From the NCBI RefSeq assembly GCF_050627025.1, contig NZ_CP192473.1: a DNA stretch of 64,000 nt. The stretch is one strand, 5' to 3'. Numbering within the stretch: the first letter of the stretch is position 1; every line of letters begins with the position of its first letter. A model generated the notes under the pieces. That model saw nothing but the letters and a program-made list of their open reading frames with translations, ran no database searches and was not told the origin of the DNA. This DNA is from Variovorax paradoxus_P. GTDB lineage: Bacteria > Pseudomonadota > Gammaproteobacteria > Burkholderiales > Burkholderiaceae_C. A program made the position numbers and the translations under genes. Positions 47,701 to 55,046 of this stretch are shown piece after piece.

Positions 47701-47750
47701 ACGGACTCATAATCCGTTGGTCGATGGTTCAAGCCCATCACGGCCTACCA
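47701..47750 (+). tRNA. tRNA-Met(CAU), 3' part only
   Basis: Anticodon arm ACGGA-CTCATAA-TCCGT (anticodon CAT, 47708-47710), a 5-base variable loop, T-arm GATGG-TTCAAGC-CCATC, acceptor strand ACGGCCT, discriminator A and CCA. The 5' acceptor strand and D-arm are absent upstream. This is what integration into a tRNA gene leaves at one end of an element: an attachment-site copy, not a working tRNA. Confidence 0.8.
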
Positions 47751-47777
47751 CTGAAAACTTGCATAGGCACTGGAAGA

Positions 47778-47810
47778 GGCGCTATCTAGTTGACAGCGTC
47801 TTTTCTTTTT
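47778..47810 (+). terminator. Terminator of the tRNA remnant
   Basis: GGCGCTATC (47778-47786) and GACAGCGTC (47792-47800) form an imperfect stem, followed by TTTTCTTTTT. It lies 28 bases after the CCA end, as expected for the original tRNA transcript. Two CATGTAGCC direct repeats follow at about 47834 and 47843. Confidence 0.65.
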
Positions 47811-47918
47811 CCGTGCGACTCTCCGGGATCATGTAGCCACCATGTAGCCGCGGGCCATCGAATTCTGTGCGCTGTACGGTGCAAGTCTTATCGATCTGCG
47901 TCAACCCGCGGCGGTCGC

Positions 47919-49403
47919 TTAGCTGAGTGAGATTTTGCTAATCGTCGCCTGTTCGATGAGCTTTAGAGCCTCTGGCCACGGGTCCATGTCCATGGGTTGT
48001 ACGCGCACCGGGAACTGTTGGGTAAATGCCTTGGTCAAGTTCTTGGCATGCACCTCCACTAAGATAGCGCCCTCGACTGGCTCTCCGCCTCCACGTAGGT
48101 GCAGCATCAAGCTAAACGGATGTGCGTCTACCAGGTGCCTCCACTGCTGACACGTCAGGCTGGCTTCACTCTGAGGCTGCTTAGGCCGCTCTGGGTGCCA
48201 ATAAAAAGAGTTTGCGTCTCTGCCGCGGTTCACAAACGGGGATGGAAACTCTTCGCGCCAGACGGGCGAAGAGTTGAGTTGGTGTGCCAGCCTTCCGAAC
48301 TCTCCATTTATTAGATCGGAAAAGCGATGAGTTTTCCACAGGCCTGACGGCGGGTTGGGCGCTAGCGGCAGCGCTGGGCGCTCTGGCAATTCACTTCTCC
48401 TCTCCAACGGCACAGCAGTGATCTGAAACATGCCTTTGCACGTGAATTTGATCAATGCGTCTTCCGCTGGTCGTGATCCAGTGTTTCGGATTTGCACAGT
48501 CAACAGCGGTAAAGAAACCTGCGCGTTGAGGATCTTGTGAAGGCCCGCTAAGTAGGTCGAGCATGCTTCTACCCAGTTTGGATAGCGCTCATCCTCGTAT
48601 CGTTGAATGCTCTCGTCCGAAGCAGGCGTAAAGGTCTTTTTCATGAAGATGACGGTTTCAAAGCCGCTAGCCGCCACTTCCTTTGGCTCACGTGGACCAA
48701 AATCCTTTGCACAAGGAATCCGATTCTTGAGAAGCTCAACCAGTCGTTCGATCTCGACGGCCTCGAGTGGCCGATACCGCGGCAATTCGATTGTTGCCGC
48801 TCCCGTACTGCCGCTTGCCGTGCTGAGCTTCGGGTGGGCCTCAAATTTCGGCTCCGCTTTGCGGTAGTCGGCCAACTCCGCCTCGAGAATTCGCGTTCGC
48901 TTCTCGGTTTCGTCGAGCTCTGGCGCAAGAAGCCAGTCGTCCGGTATCGGGGTGAAGGCAACGCCTGCTGCGCGCGCTGCACCCATGGGACCAGTGTCAT
49001 GTGTCAGTACACGGACATCAACTTGAGGATTTTGCCTTTTGTAGAGCGCAGAAGTCCCAACCAATTGGTGATCGCGCTCGTCGTAGCTAAGGATGTCGTC
49101 GAGCGATTGATCGACCTTCAGATCTGATCGAACGCTCAAACGTACAGTTGGGTTGCCTGCTCTGATTTCGATAAAGCCTGAATCTGCCGTCAGCGCTTGC
49201 CGAAATAAGGTTGAGGCTGTGCGCGCACGTTTCGCTAGGCGGCCAGAACCTTTGCCTTTGTGGCTGTCAATCTCAGCTTGGATCGGTCGGCAGACGATCA
49301 AGTCGATTACGGCTACTCCCCACTGCGACCAGTCGAGTTCAGCAAGTGGTTTGCATTGGGCGAACAGATTTGTGTCTGGAAAAAAATGAATGGAAGGCGG
49401 CAT
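47919..49403 (-). CDS. PIN-domain protein with long C-terminal region
   Basis: 494 residues from ATG 49403 (MPPSIHFFPDTNLFAQCKPL). Residues about 5-160 form a PIN-type nuclease: FFPDTNLF (first acid), AEIDSHKGKGSGRLAKRART (second), and SYDERDHQLVGT with VRVLTHDTGPMGAARAAGVA (third and fourth). A helical linker (DETEKRTRILEAELADYRKA) leads to a C-terminal region of about 250 residues rich in beta strands (LLTVQIRNTGSRPAEDALIK). Single-gene PIN proteins of this size occur in defence islands; RNA cleavage is plausible. No antitoxin is adjacent. Confidence 0.8.
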   Translation of the reverse strand: MPPSIHFFPDTNLFAQCKPLAELDWSQWGVAVIDLIVCRPIQAEIDSHKGKGSGRLAKRARTASTLFRQALTADSGFIEIRAGNPTVRLSVRSDLKVDQSLDDILSYDERDHQLVGTSALYKRQNPQVDVRVLTHDTGPMGAARAAGVAFTPIPDDWLLAPELDETEKRTRILEAELADYRKAEPKFEAHPKLSTASGSTGAATIELPRYRPLEAVEIERLVELLKNRIPCAKDFGPREPKEVAASGFETVIFMKKTFTPASDESIQRYEDERYPNWVEACSTYLAGLHKILNAQVSLPLLTVQIRNTGSRPAEDALIKFTCKGMFQITAVPLERRSELPERPALPLAPNPPSGLWKTHRFSDLINGEFGRLAHQLNSSPVWREEFPSPFVNRGRDANSFYWHPERPKQPQSEASLTCQQWRHLVDAHPFSLMLHLRGGGEPVEGAILVEVHAKNLTKAFTQQFPVRVQPMDMDPWPEALKLIEQATISKISLS

Positions 49404-49797
49404 ATTGAGTGCATCCACGCGGCCCGCAGTTTGCAAGAGAGCAACCGATCACCGCGAAAGTCCATCTTAGGCGCTAGGCGAGGGCGCCTTTCCATCCATG
49501 TGGCTGATGACTGCTAAGGGTCCTGGTAACAACTCACAGAAACTCAGACAAATGAGGTTCTTCAGCATTCGACGAGCAACTGCTACTTACCGGCTTAACT
49601 AACAGTTGCCTGCCACGCCTGTCGCCACGGAGCCGTGCTTCAAATAGGAGCTGGAAGCACGGTCCGCACTGTGAAGCGGTACGTTCGACGCGATAAATCG
49701 ACGCGCGTGGGGCTGATCGAGTCCTGGCAGGGTGACGGGCGAAGAGTAGTGGCCGACTGTCTTACGGAAGAGTACTGGCTCGCCTAGTGCCAGCGTC
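49404..49797. other. Promoter and spacer region
   Basis: Contains the upstream region of the PIN-domain gene and no convincing frame. Confidence 0.4.
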
Positions 49798-50016
49798 TCA
49801 CAGCATCGCGCGTTCGCCTCGGTACGCGATTTCTAGCTGCAACACCTCAACGAGAGACGACGCATGCGCTCGTAGACGAGCTAAGTGCTCAAGCTCGGCC
49901 CGCCACGTCGTGTCTAACGTCGAGTCCGTATGTAGCAGCAGATGGAAACGGAACTCAGCGTCTGAAACCGCGCGGTTGGCATTCCGCCATGCCTCGAAAG
50001 AATCAGAGTGGCCCAT
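49798..50016 (-). CDS. Small helical hypothetical protein
   Basis: 72 residues (MGHSDSFEAWRNANRAVSDA), a helical hairpin (FRFHLLLHTDSTLDTTWRAE; LEHLARLRAHASSLVEVLQL). No membrane segment. Unknown function; it stands alone. Confidence 0.5.
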   Translation of the reverse strand: MGHSDSFEAWRNANRAVSDAEFRFHLLLHTDSTLDTTWRAELEHLARLRAHASSLVEVLQLEIAYRGERAML

Positions 50017-50268
50017 CCGTGCATCTTAGGACGGCTAGTTGCCGTATGGCAGAGTTAAAGCACTTGCTTCGGTAGTCGCGCTATTGAGAGTTGCCCACAG
50101 CCGAATGGCGAGCACGTCCGAATGCTATTTTTTCCCATTTCCTACTAGGCGTTGGATTGCTGTCTGACAGAGCCGCCCGGAGGTCGGAATATCTTCGAGT
50201 TCCCCCGCAAGGGGCGATGCGGGAAGCGCCTATTCCTAAAACAAGACGCATCGAACGCGAGAAGAACC

Positions 50269-50559
50269 ATGCCTTTGCTTTACTTGCTGCACCTGCAGAC
50301 CGCCGCCTTGCCTAAGTTGGTGACCAGACCTGAAGACGTTCAGTACGTGAGCGTGTTGAAAGCTACAGGGCTTATCGAAGCGGACTTAACACCCGCATCC
50401 GATCCCGCAGGCAAGTACCAAGTGGCTCGGACGGCCACGGTCACTCGCATCACCGAAGACGGCATTGTTGAAATCAACAAGTTGCTCGAAGCGCCACGGC
50501 GCAATGCAAGGACGCTGCAGACAGCTCGGAACATCGCGCGGCGCCCTTCAATGGCCTGA
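50269..50559 (+). CDS. Small repeated-family protein, member 7
   Basis: 96 residues from ATG 50269 (MPLLYLLHLQTAALPKLVTR), AGAAG upstream. Family pattern complete: PEDVQYVSVLKATGLIEADL, then ARTATVTRITEDGIVEINKL. It is followed by the tail of a Bug-type transporter gene. Diverged from the other members but clearly collinear. Confidence 0.65.
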   Translation: MPLLYLLHLQTAALPKLVTRPEDVQYVSVLKATGLIEADLTPASDPAGKYQVARTATVTRITEDGIVEINKLLEAPRRNARTLQTARNIARRPSMA

Positions 50560-50593
50560 GCGCCGCGGATCGGTGTTGGAGCGGCCCCGATGG

Positions 50594-50761
50594 TTGCAAG
50601 GAATCACAGTGCATGGCCCAGCCTTCATCGAGCGCGCTCGCGCCATCGGCATGGAGTCACAAGGTGGAAGTCCTGCCGACATGGAGCAGCTTCTCAATGC
50701 AGAGATCGCACGCTGGAATCCCGTTGTGAAGAGCCTGAACCTGCCGAAAGCAGGTCAATAG
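50594..50761 (+). pseudogene. Bug/TctC-type substrate-binding protein tail
   Basis: GPAFIERARAIGMESQGGSP, ADMEQLLNAEIARWNPVVKS is the conserved end of Bug periplasmic binding proteins of tripartite tricarboxylate transporters (SP.E....EI.RW..VVK). Only about 55 residues remain. An IS21-like end lies 46 bases downstream, suggesting insertion or deletion. Confidence 0.8.
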
Positions 50762-50807
50762 CAAAGATGATGAGCACGGTGCATTAGACGGAAATTAGTG
50801 CGTTAGC

Positions 50808-50834
50808 CGGGCCGATTTTCGGTAGCAATCAACA
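50808..50834. repeat. IS21-like inverted-repeat end
   Basis: 27 bases (starts CGGGCCGATTTTCGGTAGCA, ends AACA) match 22 positions of one arm of the palindrome at 21201-21227. No transposase gene is beside it. Solo or scarred element end. Confidence 0.6.
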
Positions 50835-50883
50835 CTATTGGACGCATTGGCCCGAAACGTCAGGGCAGCATCACTCGCGGCGG

Positions 50884-51288
50884 TCATTCACTTCGAGCTT
50901 CTAAAACTTGCGCTTCAACTGCTGACTTGTCTATGACGGACCAGACCCGAGCGATCTTGTCGTCGCGAAGTTCGTAGAACACGTTCTCCGAAAATACGAC
51001 CCTCTTGCCGTTGACGGGCAGGCCCAAGAACTCGCCTCGCGGCGAGCAGTCGAATCGAAGTCGGCTCGCCACGCAGTTTGTATTGACGACCAGCAGCTCA
51101 ATCTCGTAGCGAAGGTCAGGAATATTTGCGAAGTCGTTTTGAAGCATCACCCGATAGCCCGCCACACCGAGTGGACGGTTGTTGTGACGCACGTCGATTT
51201 GGACGAAGTTGGCAAGGCGAGACCAATCTTGCGCATTCAGGCAAGCGATATAGGCAAGGTAAAAGTGTTCGATCTCTGTTGCCTGCAT
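50884..51288 (-). CDS. SnoaL-like ester-cyclase family protein
   Basis: 134 residues (MQATEIEHFYLAYIACLNAQ) with the SnoaL/NTF2-like cone: N-terminal helices, DVRHNNRPLGVAGYRVMLQN, DLRYEIELLVVNTNCVASRL, FDCSPRGEFLGLPVNGKRV and IARVWSVIDKSAVEAQ. GGAGAACGG upstream sets the start. Enzymes of this family act on polyketide or ester substrates; the true substrate is unknown. Isolated gene. Confidence 0.8.
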   Translation of the reverse strand: MQATEIEHFYLAYIACLNAQDWSRLANFVQIDVRHNNRPLGVAGYRVMLQNDFANIPDLRYEIELLVVNTNCVASRLRFDCSPRGEFLGLPVNGKRVVFSENVFYELRDDKIARVWSVIDKSAVEAQVLEARSE

Positions 51289-51710
51289 TCCGTTCTCCAG
51301 AGCATCTGCGCTCGCCTCGCTAACCCATCTTCGCGGAGCATTTTACGGCGCTCCCGTCAACTCGAGATGATTTGGGTGGACGCATACGGGGAGCTGCGTC
51401 GTCTCGCCAAGGGGCACGATGCGTTCCACCGGGGCGCCTGATTCACACGCGAAAGTGGCAGTAGGAAGAAGCGCCAATTCAGTGCGATGAGGTTGGCAGC
51501 GCATCGCTAACGGACTTCTCTGAAGACTTGCACGGATCTACGCCTTATTGGAGAAGTTTGTCCAGATACACGAGTTTTGGGTTTTTTGGCCCGCGCAATA
51601 GTTCAGCAGAGCTACGTCTTCAGGTTGCTTGGTGAGTCAAAAGCTGCTGCCTACGACGATGCGTTGCGGCTCGTGGCGTCGCTTGCTGAAGCGTAGCGCG
51701 GATCAGGCTT
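51289..51710. other. Spacer before the recombinase
   Basis: A plus-strand frame ending near 51697 (RAIVQQSYVFRLLGESKAAA, YDDALRLVASLAEA) looks like the tail of a lost gene, but no start is visible. The rest shows nothing. Confidence 0.35.
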
Positions 51711-51740
51711 CTATTGTGATAACTCTTCTTATCACAATAG
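51711..51740. promoter_or_regulatory. Perfect inverted repeat before the recombinase
   Basis: CTATTGTGATAA (51711-51722) and TTATCACAATAG (51729-51740) with a 6-base spacer, 21 bases before the recombinase start. It may be an operator of the gene or a core-type site for its product (inference). Confidence 0.6.
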
Positions 51741-51761
51741 CAAGTTCATCAGGCTAAACTG

Positions 51762-53474
51762 ATGGGCATGAAAGTACGCACCGTCAGCAGGGCGGGGGCC
51801 GGAAATGGCGGTTTCCCCAGCGCTTCGCAGCTGGCGGCGCTGCGTGCCTGGTACGCGGGCCTGCCGGCGCGCGCCGCCGTCGTGCAGTACCTCGGGCAGA
51901 GCAAGGCGACGGGCCAGTCCTCGCGTGCCGTGCTCGGCGAAATCCGCCGCCAGCTGGCGAGCTACGCGCGACTCCGGCATCGCGACGACCTGGCCTCGCT
52001 GATCGTGCACCCGGCGGCCGAGCGCGAGCAACGCGCACGCGCGGTCAGGGAGGCCATCGAGAAGCTGCAGGGCTTGCCTCTGCCTGCGCCGATGGTGACG
52101 GACACCGTTGATCGCTGGTTGCCGACACGCGCCGCGCGCGCCCTGCAAAACGCCGGCATTCGGACGCTGGCCGATCTGACGGTGCGCGTGCCGCGCCGAC
52201 GCCGATGGTGGGCCGCGGTGGCAGGCTTAGGGACACGCAGCGCTGGCCAGATCGAGGCGTTCTTTGCCGCCCACCCCGCATTGACCGAACGGGCGAGGGC
52301 GCTGGTGGTCGTGCCGAGAACCGAGACCGCGCCGTGGGAGCACCTGGTCGTGCCGCAGGCGGTCGATGGTTCCCGGGGCACCTTCCGGGCGCCGCAGGCC
52401 ACCTGCACCCTGTCGGCGAGCAATGACTACGAGGCCGTCCAAGCTTGGCTGGGCCTGCAGGACGCCGCGGCGACCCAGCGTGCCTACCGCAAGGAAGCAG
52501 AGCGGCTCATGCTGTGGGCGATTCTCGAGCGCGGCAAGGCGCTGTCATCGCTGACGACCGAGGATGCCATCGCCTACCGCGCCTTCTTGCGGCGCCCATC
52601 GCCGCGGGAACGTTGGGTCGGCCCCGCACGGCCGCGCACGTCCGCGGAATGGCGCCCCTTCCAGGGACCGCTGGCGCCGCGCTCCGTGGCGTACGCGCTG
52701 TCCGTGATCGGCGCGCTGTATCGCTGGCTGATCGAGCAGCGCTATGTGCTGGCCAACCCGTTTGCCGGCGTGAAGGTCAAGGGAACGGGCCGTGGCGGCG
52801 CCCTTGATGCATCCCGGGTGTTCACGGAGCACGAATGGACGCTGATTCGCTCCACCGCCGAGGGCATCGAGTGGATCGGTGGCTGGAGCGAGGAGGGCGC
52901 CCAGCGCCTGCGCTTCGTGCTGGATTTTTGGTACGGGACAGGCCTCCGGCCGAGCGAGATGGTTGGTGCCCGGCTGGGCAACATTGAGCACGATGCACAG
53001 GGCGACGACTGGCTGCATGTGGTCGGCAAGGGCAGCAAGCATGGCAAAGTCGCCTTGCCGCTGCTGGCACGGGGTGCACTCGACCAGTATCTGGCGCAAA
53101 GGGGCCTGCCCGTGACACGGTCGCGCTGGAACCCGAAGACCGCGCTGATCCCTGGCCTCGCAGAAGACGGGACCGGAATCAGCGCGTCGCGCTTATGGTC
53201 GGTCATGCGCCGATTCTTCCTCCACGCCGCGCAAGCGCTGGAAAGCGTAGGTCCGTCCACCGCGGACAAGCTCCAACGTGCCACGCCGCACTGGATGCGA
53301 CACACCCATGCCACCCATGCGCTCGCGCGCGGCGTTGAGCTGACCACCGTGCGGGACAACCTGCGGCATGCTTCCGTGGCGACCACCTCGGTCTATCTCC
53401 ATACCGACGAGGTCAAGCGGGCGCGGCAGATCGGGGAAGCTTTTCCGGCCCGGCCTTTCACGAGAGCGATGTAA
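51762..53474 (+). CDS. Tyrosine-type site-specific recombinase
   Basis: 570 residues; start ATG 51762 or 51768. An unusual N-terminal region of about 220 residues is helical, with a helix-hairpin-like RALQNAGIRTLADLTVR. A SAM-like core-binding domain follows (NDYEAVQAWLGLQDAAATQR; ERGKALSSLTTEDAIAY), then the catalytic domain: FWYGTGLRPSEMVGARLG (Arg), VVGKGSKHGKVALP (Lys), HWMRHTHATHALARG (HxxR), LRHASVATTSVYLHTD (His, Tyr). All key residues are present. Fragments of close copies lie at 15937 and 56336, so the gene or its element has moved within this region. Confidence 0.93.
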   Translation: MGMKVRTVSRAGAGNGGFPSASQLAALRAWYAGLPARAAVVQYLGQSKATGQSSRAVLGEIRRQLASYARLRHRDDLASLIVHPAAEREQRARAVREAIEKLQGLPLPAPMVTDTVDRWLPTRAARALQNAGIRTLADLTVRVPRRRRWWAAVAGLGTRSAGQIEAFFAAHPALTERARALVVVPRTETAPWEHLVVPQAVDGSRGTFRAPQATCTLSASNDYEAVQAWLGLQDAAATQRAYRKEAERLMLWAILERGKALSSLTTEDAIAYRAFLRRPSPRERWVGPARPRTSAEWRPFQGPLAPRSVAYALSVIGALYRWLIEQRYVLANPFAGVKVKGTGRGGALDASRVFTEHEWTLIRSTAEGIEWIGGWSEEGAQRLRFVLDFWYGTGLRPSEMVGARLGNIEHDAQGDDWLHVVGKGSKHGKVALPLLARGALDQYLAQRGLPVTRSRWNPKTALIPGLAEDGTGISASRLWSVMRRFFLHAAQALESVGPSTADKLQRATPHWMRHTHATHALARGVELTTVRDNLRHASVATTSVYLHTDEVKRARQIGEAFPARPFTRAM

Positions 53475-53489
53475 GCTGAGGCGCCGGAC

Positions 53490-53750
53490 ATGCGGGCACT
53501 TTCAGACACCGCAGTACGCAAGGCGAAGCCCGAGGTTCGCCCCAAACCTGACCGACGGCGCGAGCCTCTACCTGCAGGTGACACCGGCCGGCGGGAAGCT
53601 GTGGCGATAGAACTACCGTCACAAGGGGGTGGCGTCGGCCTACGACCACTCAAAGATCTCAAGCAGCCTACAGCCATGATGCAGACCTGGGGAGATCGCC
53701 TAGATCAGTTTCGCGCGGGCGCCAAGATTCTTCCGTTCAAGGCTGCGTAG
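53490..53750 (+). pseudogene. P4-type integrase with internal deletion
   Basis: ATG 53490 reads MRALSDTAVRKAKP, then after a frameshift LTDGASLYLQVTPAGGKLWR (DUF4102-type integrase N-terminus) to a TAG. About 45 bases later the frame ends as MMQTWGDRLDQFRAGAKILP, the usual C-terminus of P4 integrases. Roughly 320 residues between are gone. Non-functional. Confidence 0.75.
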
Positions 53751-53765
53751 CCTCAGCGGCGCCAT

Positions 53766-54107
53766 TCAGAACTTGCGAAAGCAGTTCATTCCCGCAACAG
53801 CGTTCAGGGTCTTGCAACTCAAGATCCGTGTTGAGCCGTGTGCGTCATTGTTGACCTGAACCAAATAGGCCGATCCTTCGGAGCACTCCACGTTCCAGAA
53901 CGCATTTCCATTGTTGTCGCTGCCCTGATAGAAAGTGCGCTTAGCCGAGGTGCACCTTTCATCGCTTGCCCTCAGAAGGGAGGCAAGCGCGGAGGCGCGC
54001 TTCGGGATCGACATCCCTGCGAGTTGGTCGTGTGCTGGGTTGGCCCTGAGCGTCGGCACGGCCACCATCATTGCTAGGCCCGCAACCACCGTAGCGAATT
54101 TCATCAT
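53766..54107 (-). CDS. Small secreted hypothetical protein
   Basis: 113 residues with a signal peptide (MMKFATVVAGLAMMVAVPTLRA). The mature part holds four cysteines (SDERCTSAKRTFY; NAFWNVECSEGSAYLVQVNN; ILSCKTLNAVAGMNCFRKF), so two disulfides are likely in the periplasm. It follows the next gene by 9 bases in one transcript. Confidence 0.75.
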   Translation of the reverse strand: MMKFATVVAGLAMMVAVPTLRANPAHDQLAGMSIPKRASALASLLRASDERCTSAKRTFYQGSDNNGNAFWNVECSEGSAYLVQVNNDAHGSTRILSCKTLNAVAGMNCFRKF

Positions 54108-54116
54108 GGCGTTGTC

Positions 54117-54452
54117 CTAGCAACCGCTGTAGTTCTTCCGACCACTGGCAGTGATCGTGTAGGTTCCGCCTCGCGGCCCGGTGTAGCAAGTCTGGCCACT
54201 GGTCGCGCGTGGCGCGGTCTGCTTGTACGCGGGCGAGGAAGGAGGAGGCGATGTCGAGAGGGTGCGGGGAGTGGAGGGCGTTCCGCTATAGCCCGCTGCT
54301 GGAGCAAGACGAACTCCAGCAGCAGCCCTAAGGCACTCAAGCCTCTTGCTCGCTGGCTCCATTGCGTTGCAGGCCTCCAAGAGGATCGCTGGAGTTTGAG
54401 CAAGCACCGGCACGGAGCCGACCATAGCAATGGCGAGCAAAACAGATCTCAT
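54117..54452 (-). CDS. Small secreted protein with C-terminal PRGG motif
   Basis: 111 residues with a signal peptide (MRSVLLAIAMVGSVPVLAQ), a cysteine pair (ACNAMEPASKRLECLRAAAG), a proline/serine/threonine linker, and a C-terminal GQTCYTGPRGGTYTITASGR then KNYSGC, a motif resembling the short PRGG-Y.I..SG.K units of phage and prophage secreted proteins. The start follows a strong GGGGAGGGG. Operon with the preceding entry. Confidence 0.75.
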   Translation of the reverse strand: MRSVLLAIAMVGSVPVLAQTPAILLEACNAMEPASKRLECLRAAAGVRLAPAAGYSGTPSTPRTLSTSPPPSSPAYKQTAPRATSGQTCYTGPRGGTYTITASGRKNYSGC

Positions 54453-55046
54453 CTTCCCCTCCCCACTTCACGGGGCTTAGCCCCGTTTGTTGAACTCCCG
54501 CTGGCGATTGTCAGCGCCCGCCACGCTGCGGTGGGGGAAAAGGCGGGCGACTGGGCGAGGAGAAACCCTGCCCCTGACATGCTGTCGATTTTGTAGAAGT
54601 GGTCCTCGCTCATCGCCGGTAGACGTCGGTGCTTAATGGATGCCAGGTTATGCCGGGGCTGACGGCAAGCCATTTCTCTCGCGCCCACTGGTCAAGGCGC
54701 CGGACGCAATGGGCCTTGGGCAAAGCCTCTGGATAGTGAGCTCGTCGCGAATGCAAGCAGCTGAATAGCGAAGCAGAAACAGTATCGTGGCGATCATCTC
54801 CGCATCAGATCGGTGCTCCCGCAGGTGCCGAACCGCATCGACCTCACCTTTGGTAGGTTCAAGGCCGCTCGGATGTGGTGATCCTCGCGTCCCTGGCCAT
54901 CGAATGAAGTGCCGTTGGCACTCAGCCCGCAAGTCGTGAATCTCACCCGCGGGCACCCTCGAACGCTCGGATGGCGCAACCGCGTCTCGGGGCGTGAGCA
55001 AAAGCGGCCGTCAAGTAAGAGCAGCTGTGTGCACAATGTCGCGGCC
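54453..55046. other. Intergenic region
   Basis: CGGGGCTTAGCCCCG (about 54471) is a short hairpin. A minus-strand frame at 54648-55001 has a natural-looking tail (AEMIATILFLLRYSAACIRD) but no sound start, so it is not called. The left end is the promoter of the secreted-protein operon. Confidence 0.35.

Noticed and set aside
47834..47851. CATGTAGCC direct repeats as a CRISPR or iteron array
   Set aside because: Only two 9-base copies with no further units or spacers.
51711..51740. Possible CRP site (TGTGA and TCACA present)
   Set aside because: The half-sites are 12 bases apart instead of the 6 needed for CRP, so it is listed as an unassigned inverted repeat.
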